In this document: positions 1 to 7,600 of the stretch, in pieces
Layout of the letters: the number at the start of each line of letters is the position of its first letter
How positions within the stretch are numbered: position 1 is the stretch's first letter
Source: Glaciecola sp041380235
Lineage (GTDB): Bacteria; Pseudomonadota; Gammaproteobacteria; Enterobacterales; Alteromonadaceae
Assembly: GCF_041380235.1 (NCBI RefSeq)
Contig: NZ_JBGIYY010000014.1
Coordinates: 1-64,000 of the forward strand
Length of the DNA stretch: 64,000 bases
Reading direction: 5' to 3'
Notes under the pieces: model-generated
The model's input: the letters and a program-made list of their open reading frames with translations, nothing else
Told to the model about the DNA's origin: nothing
Databases searched by the model: none
Position numbers and translations under genes: made by a program

Positions 1-110
1 GTGGTGCCTTTAGGGTGCAAATCAACAGTAGTCTCATGAATTACACCAACACCCGATTAAGCGGCGAAAACCGATCTTGTTTTTATCCGCCTTCAACTTT
101 TTGTTAACTG
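1..110 (-). repeat. Partial attC-like site after cassette 3, cut by the window edge
   Basis: Read on the minus strand, the sequence starts with a GTTAAC-type core overlapping the stop codon of the 147-residue gene. It continues into the arm of a palindrome: GCGG and AAAAC segments near 61-70 pair with GTTTT and CCGC near 79-90. This matches the left half of an integron attC. The right half lies outside the window. The hairpin alone could also act as a terminator. Confidence 0.45.
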
Positions 111-547
111 CCTTCCATCCACCCAATTATTTTTTTCCTTGAAAAGTCTTCTAACTCGTCATCTATGGTGTCATCAAATGAAAATGAATATATTATCCAA
201 TCTTCTTGTGGACGATAAAATACAAACTCTAGTCGAATTGGTTGTCGTTCAAACATTGCCAAGTATGAGACGTAAATAAGCCTTTCCTTCAATTCCTCAG
301 AACCTAACTCTTCTTTTCCATGATACTCACCGACTAAAGCCTGTAAGTTCTGCAATTGAGTTTTAACATTTTGGATATCATCTGTTTTCTGAGTCATCCA
401 TTTGTTAGTAGAATATATTGAATCTACAGCCTCTGTAACTTTTCCCATTTCATAGAGTTTAAAAAATTTGTCTATTTCTTTCTGATAAGCAAAAGAATTT
501 AAAGCGTTTAACATTAAAACAATAGTGATTAAAACCTTGAATTTCAT
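104..547 (-). CDS. Cassette-encoded secreted protein of unknown function
   Basis: This 147-residue protein is not recognised. It begins with a typical Sec signal peptide (lysines, then a hydrophobic stretch, cleavage probably after NSFA near residue 20), so it is probably periplasmic. The rest is soluble, acidic and mixed helix/strand, with an aromatic-rich segment near residues 105-125 (FVFYRP, DWIIYSFSF). It sits between attC-like sequences at 1-110 and 573-812. Its start is about 25 bases from the GTTAGC core, which is the normal layout of a gene cassette. It reads away from the integrase, like the other cassette genes. Expression probably depends on the integron promoter or on neighbours. 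Confidence 0.7.
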   Translation of the reverse strand: MKFKVLITIVLMLNALNSFAYQKEIDKFFKLYEMGKVTEAVDSIYSTNKWMTQKTDDIQNVKTQLQNLQALVGEYHGKEELGSEELKERLIYVSYLAMFERQPIRLEFVFYRPQEDWIIYSFSFDDTIDDELEDFSRKKIIGWMEGS

Positions 548-572
548 AAATTTCCTTTCAGTTTGATGGGTA

Positions 573-812
573 GCTAACGAGACTGTAGAAAAAACAAAAC
601 GTAAAAATAAGACGGCGTTCTGTGTTGATTATTTTTAAAGTTCAATGCTTTTTCCTATCTGAAATTCACGTGCATGCGCATTTTTTGTGCGTTAATTGTA
701 GAACTTTCTAAACCCATTTTGTTACTTAGTTTTTTCTACATCCTCAACACTTCAATAATGGGCGGAGCGGAGGGCCGTCCCAGCGAAGCGAATTGATTGA
801 TTTGTTATAAGC
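573..812 (-). repeat. attC-like site after cassette 2, enlarged by an insertion
   Basis: On the minus strand the site opens with GCTTATAAC (812-804) and closes with GTTAGC (578-573), the two ends expected of an attC. Between them are a GGGACGG...CCGCCC stem and TCAAT/ATTGA outer arms near 742-803. The full span is 240 bases. Removing the 157-base insert at 584-740 leaves about 83 bases, a normal attC size. Assignment rests on core sequences and palindrome logic, not on a covariance search. Confidence 0.6.
584..740. mobile_element. 157-bp MITE-like insert with 12-bp terminal inverted repeats inside an attC
   Basis: TGTAGAAAAAAC at 584-595 is repeated as its exact reverse complement at 729-740. 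The interior is AT-rich and has no convincing reading frame. No clear target-site duplication flanks the ends. The size and perfect ends suggest a non-autonomous miniature transposable element. An old element that lost its duplication, or a chance inverted repeat, cannot be excluded. Confidence 0.45.
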
Positions 813-816
813 ACCT

Positions 817-1252
817 TCATTTGCACCTAGCATAGTACTCTTCCAGATATTCGGATTTTATAAAGCCCCCAACTATTGTATTTAATTGACCACTTTCAGG
901 ATAAATCCAAAACAAGTGTCTATCGCGAGAGTCTTGTCCTAACTGCAAAATATAAGACTCCTCTGCTGTTTTAACAACAAAAATTTCTAAACCTAATGGA
1001 TGTGAACCAGAGGTTTTATTCGTAGTAATTTCATCAAAAGAAATTGTCAAACTCTGAGGCTTATCAATAGAGATACCACAAATGGTCGCTGTCGCTTCAC
1101 CAGACCCAAGAATTTTTATGACTGGATTTGACAACTTCTTTGCCCACCAGATATGACCACCAAAAAAAAACAACTCCGATAAACAACATTATCGGCATTC
1201 CAAAGGCAACCATTTTTAAGCCTCGTAATTCCTTTTTAGTCTGAGCGTCCAT
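817..1252 (-). CDS. Cassette-encoded small membrane protein, frame broken at a T9 tract
   Basis: The natural start is the ATG at 1252, twenty-odd bases from the attC core at 1266-1274. It encodes MDAQTKKELRGLKMVAFG and a hydrophobic segment. The frame is lost at nine consecutive T residues (A on the plus strand, 1162-1170). The downstream frame, open from 1173 on a weak TTG, continues FFFGGHIWWAKK and runs to a stop at 817. A one-base change in the tract would join them into one protein of about 145 residues with one N-terminal membrane segment. This could be phase variation, transcriptional slippage, a true pseudogene or a sequencing error. The function is unknown; the soluble part is about 100 residues and rich in strands. 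Confidence 0.55.
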
Positions 1253-1265
1253 TATTCTTTAGAGT

Positions 1266-1372
1266 GCTTATAACGCCGTATTGACCGGCGGAGTAATTCT
1301 GGTGGCTGTTTTGAGGCTTTTTGCAAAACAGCCACCTGAATTACTCCGTCCGTGTTCAATACTTTATTAGGC
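1266..1372 (-). repeat. attC site after cassette 1
   Basis: This is a 107-base near-perfect palindrome. Arms such as GGAGTAATTC, GTGGCTGTTTTG and their complements face each other around a TTTTT-containing loop near 1310-1322. On the minus strand it runs from GCCTAAT (overlapping the stop of the DUF2283 gene) to GTTATAAGC. These cores, the palindrome and the position between two gene cassettes make this the clearest attC in the window. Confidence 0.8.
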
Positions 1373-1564
1373 TGCGATTCCACTAAGTGTTATCTGGCCA
1401 ATATCAGTTCTATTACTGGCGTGCTCTAAAGTTATGGCTACAACATCACCATTTGAATCGAGGTCAAGTGTAGTGTTTTCGTCTAAATCTTTGGTATCAA
1501 CGATATCAGTAGACTTAAACTCAATGTATAGCGTGTCTGAATCGTCGAAATAGCTCATCTTCAT
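1367..1564 (-). CDS. DUF2283 family protein (cassette-borne, putative antitoxin-like partner)
   Basis: This 65-residue protein matches the DUF2283 pattern: an opening YFDDSDTLYIEF strand pair, then DLDENTTLDLDSNGDVVAITLEHAS. The family is small, acidic and of unproven function. It is often paired with a small second gene and is suspected of being part of toxin-antitoxin-like modules. Here it overlaps the upstream 78-residue gene by four bases (ATGA) and its stop overlaps the attC core, so the two genes form one two-gene cassette. The family call is from pattern recognition; the antitoxin role is inference. Confidence 0.75.
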   Translation of the reverse strand: MKMSYFDDSDTLYIEFKSTDIVDTKDLDENTTLDLDSNGDVVAITLEHASNRTDIGQITLSGIAA

Positions 1565-1797
1565 GGTTTAAATCTCCTATCAAAGAAAGCATTATGTACT
1601 GTCTCACCATCTTCAAGCAAGACTACCCTTAAATACTTATTTTCAGCATCCGCTATTTGGGCCCATTTTCTAATTCGGCCGTCCGATTGCACAAAGCCAT
1701 GGGGAGCATAACTTACAACAAACTCTATCCACTCGAGTCGGATTGAAGCTCTGTCAGGCCGAGCTCTTGTTGCCTCAAAGTACTTAGTAAATTTCAT
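1561..1797 (-). CDS. Small DUF4258-like protein paired with DUF2283
   Basis: This 78-residue basic protein starts about 17 bases from the GTTAGGC recombination core at 1814-1820, so it is the first gene of the first cassette. A shine-dalgarno-like AAGGAAGT lies just before its ATG. The pattern of an N-terminal helix with Arg/Glu, then DGRIRKWAQI and KYLRVVLLEDGETVHNAFFDRR, resembles small proteins (DUF4258-like) found next to DUF2283 genes. A toxin-like role is possible by analogy with other paired integron cassettes, but no catalytic motif is evident. Confidence 0.65.
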   Translation of the reverse strand: MKFTKYFEATRARPDRASIRLEWIEFVVSYAPHGFVQSDGRIRKWAQIADAENKYLRVVLLEDGETVHNAFFDRRFKP

Positions 1798-1813
1798 ATA
1801 CTTCCTTGTAGCT

Positions 1814-1900
1814 GCCTAACGCTTTAATATTATGCAGACCGCATTTTAACAACGAGATAGCCTCATTTCACATAGCCTTTATAATTCATTATTTTTAATA
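1814..1900. other. Putative attI / first recombination junction (GTTAGGC core)
   Basis: GCCTAAC at 1814-1820 (GTTAGGC on the minus strand) matches the GTTRRRY integron core exactly. It lies between the first cassette and the divergent integrase pseudogene, where attI is expected. The right-hand limit is arbitrary. Confidence 0.6.
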
Positions 1901-2179
1901 GCTTACTATTTTACCGGTGATAATTTCTACAATTTTTTATGCGCTTAATATGCATGCATAGTAACCCCGCTCGTCGCTTTGTAAGAAATACAACAAAAAC
2001 AATAAGCTAGACTAAAGTAGCAACTAAATCAGTGTGGATACTATGCGTGCATCGTAACCACACGGTCTAATCTAGCCTTAAGTGCAGGCATAAACTGGCC
2101 TATAGGTCTGTTGTCACTTTTGTAAAATGCGGTTTACTAAACATTTTCAGTAACCACACCATACAAAAAGGAGTCAACA
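1821..2179. repeat. attI-intI intergenic region with direct and inverted repeats
   Basis: No gene is seen here. Two 16-base direct repeats (TGCATGCATAGTAACC at 1951-1966 and TGCGTGCATCGTAACC at 2044-2059) match at 14 of 16 positions. GTAACCACAC recurs at 2054-2063 and 2150-2159. An inverted pair ACCGCATTTTA (1838-1848) / TAAAATGCGGT (2123-2133) brackets the region. These could be accessory integrase-binding sites or promoter elements. AAAAAGGAG at about 2166-2174 is the ribosome-binding site of the integrase relic. Confidence 0.5.
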
Positions 2180-2616
2180 GTGGCTAATTCACCATTTTTA
2201 GAAAGCATTCGTCATGTCATGAGAACAAAGCATTATTCAATACAAACCGAAAAAACCTATCTGTTATGGATAAAGCGTTTTATTTTGTTTAACAAGAAAC
2301 GTCACCCTAAAGACCTCGACGAACAGGAGGTCACACAATTTGTGACACACCTTGCCGTCAATCGAGAAGTGACCTCATCTACACAGAACTTGGCATTGTG
2401 CGCCATTGTGTTTATGCATAAGTACATCCTCGCAAGGGATGTTAATGTTCCTACCTGATGCGGTGAGAAATAGAGCGGCGACTGTGCTTTCACAAAGAAG
2501 CACTTTCAATCATTGAACTAATGGCACCCCAATATCAACTTATGTTTCATTGCTATATGGCGGTTGCTTGCAACAAAACAGAGCTACTTAAATTGCGCGT
2601 CAAAGAAATTGAGCTC
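2180..2616 (+). pseudogene. intI: Degenerate integron integrase (IntI), frameshifted and C-terminally truncated
   Basis: The frame from GTG 2180 reads SPFLESIRHVMRTKHYS and TEKTYLLWIKRFILF, the characteristic start of integron integrases (N-terminal SAM-like DNA-binding domain). Homology then continues in other frames: RAATVLSQ after the stop at about 2456, and from about 2494 KEALSIIELMAPQYQLM and ELLKLRVKEIEL. Similarity ends near 2616. The rest of the catalytic domain, with the late His/Arg and the tyrosine nucleophile, is absent. The protein cannot be an active recombinase. Orientation opposite to the cassettes is canonical. The array may now depend on an integrase elsewhere, or be frozen. 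Confidence 0.85.
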
Positions 2617-2736
2617 ATTGCTATTTCTAACTTTGATCACGATGACTGCCGAAGGCCTGTATTATTTTATCGGGATAAAGATTTATTCTTTGTTGGTCTG
2701 CAGCTAGCATTGCTTGTCTTTTATCGAGCAGGCAAT

Positions 2737-2763
2737 AAAAAACGGACACATGGTCCGTTTTTT
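2737..2763. terminator. Strong bidirectional terminator hairpin
   Basis: AAAAAACGGAC pairs perfectly with GTCCGTTTTTT across a five-base loop. It lies 20 bases past the stop of the leftward acyl-CoA synthetase gene and probably ends its transcript. It also insulates it from the integron. Confidence 0.85.
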
Positions 2764-2783
2764 GATGGTAAAGCCGAATAATC

Positions 2784-4475
2784 TTAAGCGCTATGCCAGA
2801 TTATTTTTTGATCGTAAGTGCCTAATATGACATCTTTAAAACGCTCTTCAATAACATGGCGCTTTACTTTAAGCGTGGGTGTAAGCAGCTCATTTTCAAT
2901 TGACCATTCTTGGGCAAAGACCACAATTCTGTCTAAACGCTGATGACTTTCTAAGCTTGCATTCAAGGCTTTTAAGGTCTCTGTCAGTGATTCACTTATT
3001 TCATCTTTATTTTGCTTACGCGCGTCTTCAGATAACACGAGCAAGGCAATAGGCTGCGGTAGGTTAGTGCCGGTTACACATACCTGTTCAACAATCGCAT
3101 TTTCCATGATTTTGGATTCAATCGGCGCAGGCGCGACGTATTTGCCTTTTTCTGTTTTAAAAATATCTTTTAATCTACCGGTAATGCGCACGTAACCATC
3201 AGCATCAATTTCGCCTTTGTCACCGGTGCATAACCAACCGTCGCTTGTAAACACTTCGTTGGTTTTCTCATCGTCTTTGTAATAAGCAATCATATTGCAC
3301 GGCGAATTGACTTGAATTTCTCCGTGTTCAGAAATACGGATTTCAACCCCGTCATAGGCGCGTCCGATACAGCCAATTTTGTCGGCTCTAAAAGGCACAC
3401 TGCTTGTTCCGTATGCACAGTTTTCAGTCATCCCCCAACCTTCTGAAATATGAATGCCTATTTTGCTAAACCACTCGATAGTAGCCGGAGCAAGCGGCGC
3501 TGAACCTGAAGCCCAAAGTCTTGCCGAGCCCAATCCTAAGCCGTCGCGTATCTTCGCAGCCACTTTTTTACCAACAAATGGAATGCTTAATAAGAAATTC
3601 AGTTTCTTTTGCGGAATCTGCGCTAACACACCCATTTGGAATTTTGTCCAAAGTCTAGGCACCGAGATAAACAATGTTGGTTGACAGGTTTTTACATCTT
3701 GAGCAAATGTTTCTAGAGACTCGACAAATGCCAATGTCATACCCGAATAGAAACTCGCTAATTCCACTAATACACGCTCGGTAATATGAGCAAGCGGTAA
3801 GTAGCTCATTATGCGATCTTGACTCGTTACAGTCAGCGCATTCAAAGAATTTTGAGCGGCCCAACAAACCGTTTGATAAGTATGCACTACACCTTTTGGC
3901 TGCCCAGTGCTGCCGGATGTATAAATGATCGTCATAACTTCGTTCATGTCTGGAACTGGACTGCTAGTCATGGGCTCAATATTTGTAAACTCTTCCCAAG
4001 CATGCGCGCCCGGTAAATTAGGATAAGGAAAATTCACAGTAACTAAGTCAGGCTTGGCTTTGATCACTTCTTTTACTGCGCTGGTGCCATCTAACTTGCC
4101 GATAAACAGCAGTGGGCACTCTGAATGCTCTAGTACATAAGAAATCGTGTCGGTGCCAGCCGTGGCGAAAATAGGCACCGATACGTAACCTGCCATCATG
4201 ATGCCAAGGTCGGTAATTATCCACTCTGCGGTATTCTTGGCTAATATTCCAATACGAGTTCCAGGCGCATATCCTAAGCTTTGCAGCTTTGCGGCAACCT
4301 TGCGCGCTTCAGCAGCGGTTTGCCCCCATGTGTAAGTACGAGCTTGGCCACCAGTGATAGGTTGCGTCATATAATGTTGGTTTGGTTGCTCGGTTTCCCA
4401 CTTATAAAGCATGGTGAGCGGAGAGATTATTACGTCCGAGTTAACGGCATCTACATTGTCTAAAGGCATATCCAT
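2784..4475 (-). CDS. AMP-binding long-chain acyl-CoA synthetase-like ligase
   Basis: This 563-residue ANL-superfamily enzyme activates a carboxylic acid (probably a fatty acid) as an acyl-adenylate and transfers it to CoA. The P-loop-like A3 motif TIIYTSGSTGQPKG lies near residue 181 and GWGMTE (A5) near 350. TGDKGEIDADGYVRITGR (A7/A8) lies near 424, and the catalytic lysine region KTEKGKYVAPAPIE near 445. Length and the lysine context resemble FAA1/FadD15-type long-chain acyl-CoA synthetases rather than short-chain acetyl-CoA synthetases. No signal peptide or clear membrane segment is present. It stands alone, with the 2737 terminator behind it. Substrate chain length cannot be read from the sequence. 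Confidence 0.88.
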   Translation of the reverse strand: MDMPLDNVDAVNSDVIISPLTMLYKWETEQPNQHYMTQPITGGQARTYTWGQTAAEARKVAAKLQSLGYAPGTRIGILAKNTAEWIITDLGIMMAGYVSVPIFATAGTDTISYVLEHSECPLLFIGKLDGTSAVKEVIKAKPDLVTVNFPYPNLPGAHAWEEFTNIEPMTSSPVPDMNEVMTIIYTSGSTGQPKGVVHTYQTVCWAAQNSLNALTVTSQDRIMSYLPLAHITERVLVELASFYSGMTLAFVESLETFAQDVKTCQPTLFISVPRLWTKFQMGVLAQIPQKKLNFLLSIPFVGKKVAAKIRDGLGLGSARLWASGSAPLAPATIEWFSKIGIHISEGWGMTENCAYGTSSVPFRADKIGCIGRAYDGVEIRISEHGEIQVNSPCNMIAYYKDDEKTNEVFTSDGWLCTGDKGEIDADGYVRITGRLKDIFKTEKGKYVAPAPIESKIMENAIVEQVCVTGTNLPQPIALLVLSEDARKQNKDEISESLTETLKALNASLESHQRLDRIVVFAQEWSIENELLTPTLKVKRHVIEERFKDVILGTYDQKIIWHSA

Positions 4476-4642
4476 TCCAAAATCTTAAATTTTACATTAA
4501 ATTCACATGTTGATAATAATGCAACATTGGTCAAGATTAACAACTGATTTTTCATTATAGTTTCGCAGTTTTTTCTGTGTTAACCCAAAACAGCGCAGGT
4601 AAAACCTTCAAAACCTTCGACAAAAAGCATCCTAAAAACCCC

Positions 4643-7600
4643 TTACTTTTTGTTTTTAAGCTTCATATCAAAGACGTTTTTGGGCACATTCAATGTTGGG
4701 TCAAACCATATTTTATCGAGCATGCCGAAGGTTTTTTCAAATCCAATGGGCTTCGAAAAGTAAAATCCCTGCACCAATTTGCATTTGCTTCCTTTGAAAT
4801 ATGCAAGTTGCTCTTCGGTCTCAATTCCTTCGGCAACAGTGTCTAAATCAAGCAATTCAGCCATCACCAGCGTTGAATAAATAATAGACTGCGTCGAACC
4901 GTCTTCGGTGACATCATCAACAAAAGACTTGTCAAGCTTGAGCACATCTATGGGAAAGTCTTTTAAGTATCGCAAAGATGAGTAACCGGTTCCAAAATCA
5001 TCCAATGAAATTTTAAATCCTAAACCTCTCAAGTCATTCATATATTGAATACTTATTTCACTGTTTTCCATGAGCAGGTTTTCAGTTATTTCAAAACGTA
5101 AGCAACTTGCTGGTAAATTATGCTTATTTAGTAACCCAAGAATAGTAGATGGCTTAAACGTTTGATTAAAATGCTTCGCCGATAAGTTAATCGCAACGTA
5201 ACCATCAAAACCTTTGTGTTGCCATTGCGCCATATCTTCGAGTGCGCGCTCAATCGCAATATCGGTCATTTCTAAAATACAGCCAATTTGCTCTGCCAGC
5301 GGAATAAACACATTTGGGGAAATCGCTTTACCCTCATCAAACCATCTGAGCAACAGTTCAAAGCCCGCAGTTTTACCTGTGCTCAGGTCCACGATCGGCT
5401 GGTAAAAATTAATATATTCACGTTTTTCAACTGCCGCTTTAATACGATTTTCTAAGAGCATATTGGCATGCGCCTGATCGTTCATCGCATTGATAAAATA
5501 CTCCGCATTATTTCTACCTTTCGATTTTGCCGAATACATCGCAATGTCGGCATTGCGCACTAAATTTTCGGCATCGGCAGCATGGTCAGGGTATATCGCT
5601 ATGCCAATACTTGCAGAAACATTGACGTTTTGAAAGCCAAGTGAAATCGGTTTCGCAATTAACTTTAAAATTTCTTGCGTCATGCTTGCTAATGCTTCTT
5701 TGTCTTTTATTTCATTGAGTACAACGACAAATTCGTCGCCGCCTATGCGAGCTACACTATCTTGCCCTCTAAATTTAGCACTTAGGCGATTACCGATTTC
5801 AATCAGGACCTTGTCTCCTGAATCATGCCCAAAGCTGTCATTTATCGGTTTAAATCGATCGAGGTCAATAAACAGTACCGCTAATTTATCGAGATGACGC
5901 TTTGAATAGTGAATCGCCTGTTTGATGCGCTCTATTAGCAATGTTCGGTTAATTAAACCTGTCAACACATCATAGCTTGCGAGTTTTTGCAGTTCTTTTT
6001 GCGCCAGTATCTGATCGGTAATATCAGTAAAGATGCACAAGTAATAGTCTATCTCAAGTTGATTATCGTGCTGTGGAATGGCTTTAATGTCGGCCAATAA
6101 GGTCATCGGATTTTTCTTAATAATCACATTCGCTTCGGTTTTCCATCTTTCTGATGCTTTTAAGCTGCTCATTTGATTTAACAGTAAGGCTAACTCTGAC
6201 TCATATTCCTTATTGATTCGTTTTATCTGTCTTGACAGTGGTCGGCGCGAATCGATACCAAATGCTTGCATGAAGGATGGGTTAGCCGCGATAGGTTTTG
6301 AGTTCTTGTCAATAATCAGTACCCAGTCACGCGTGTGATTAAACGCCTCACCAAATACTTTTAACTTTTCTTTTGCTGCAAGCGTTTCAGTTAAGTTGGT
6401 ATAAGTTCCACTTACCGCTTTTTCACCGTTTTGCAAAAACTTCAAACTACCCACATCTCGATACCAAAGCGTTTGGCCTTGCGCGCCTTTTATGCGATAT
6501 GTCACATCCAATTGATTTTCTGTACCGCTGAGTGTGAAGCGTTCCCAACTTTTCAGATAATTCTGGCGGTCTTGAGGGACGATCAGCTCAGCATATTCAT
6601 GAAAGTCAATAGACTCATAAATAAGACCCAATTCAGCGATTAAACGCGTTCCCGACAGGGTGTTTATGTCGCTTTGCCATTCCCAAATATCTGCATTACT
6701 GGCTCTAAGGGCAGAGGTAAGACGGCTGTTGTACTCAGCCACTTTGCGATTCGCTTCAAAAATTACCCTCTGAGTCTTGTGACGTCGCCACATATAAATA
6801 GACGTGAGCAGCAAAAACACGACGATATAAAACAATATTGCACCGGGTGACACATGTGCTGGATACTTCACTTTCAGGTAAATAGATGCTTTTGCCGCAT
6901 CCACGTCATCAAAATTCGCGTTGAGAATTTCAATAACATAATCGCCTGGTGCTAAGGCTGGTATTAAGATTTCGCTGGATGTTACCGACGGATACCTTGT
7001 AACCCGACCGCCATCGATAATTCGGTATTGATAACGATTTGAGTGTGACTGTTCAAAATTGAGCATGCTGTATTTTAAGGTTAAACCCATGTCGTCGGGC
7101 TCAAGTACAATGCTTTGCCCATCTAAATTAGTAAAAGGCAACTGCAAAGTACGAGAAGCAAGCGCGATTTCGGTGATAATAGGAGCGCCCAATTTGTTGG
7201 TATAATGAGACTTTAATTGCATAGGGTTGAATGCGGTAAAACCAAGATTTCCAGCATAGATAAGCCTGCCGTCAGCAAGCACTTCACTTGCGCCTTCATT
7301 AAATTCAGACGAAGACAAGCCGTTCACAAAGCCAAAACTTTGCACCGTTTCTTGCTCAGGATTAAATGCGTGGATGCCCGAGTGAGATGAAAACCAAATA
7401 TCGCCCTGTGCATCTAAAGCAAGTCCATAGACGATGTTGGTGGGTAAACGATTACTGCGATTGTAAAATTTGGCCTGAGAGAAGTCAGTACCATTGAGTT
7501 TGAATAATCCAATGCCTAAATACGACACCCAAACATTGTTGTTTGTATCTCTTAACCAGCTACTTGCTCTGGTAGAAATATTTGCGCCTTGGTTCATCGC

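Noticed and set aside
584..740. Full insertion sequence in the attC
   Set aside because: Too short for a transposase and no coding frame; kept only as a MITE-like element.
2617..2781. Continuation of the integrase relic to 2781
   Set aside because: The frame stays open but similarity to IntI stops near 2616, and the tail runs into the terminator hairpin.
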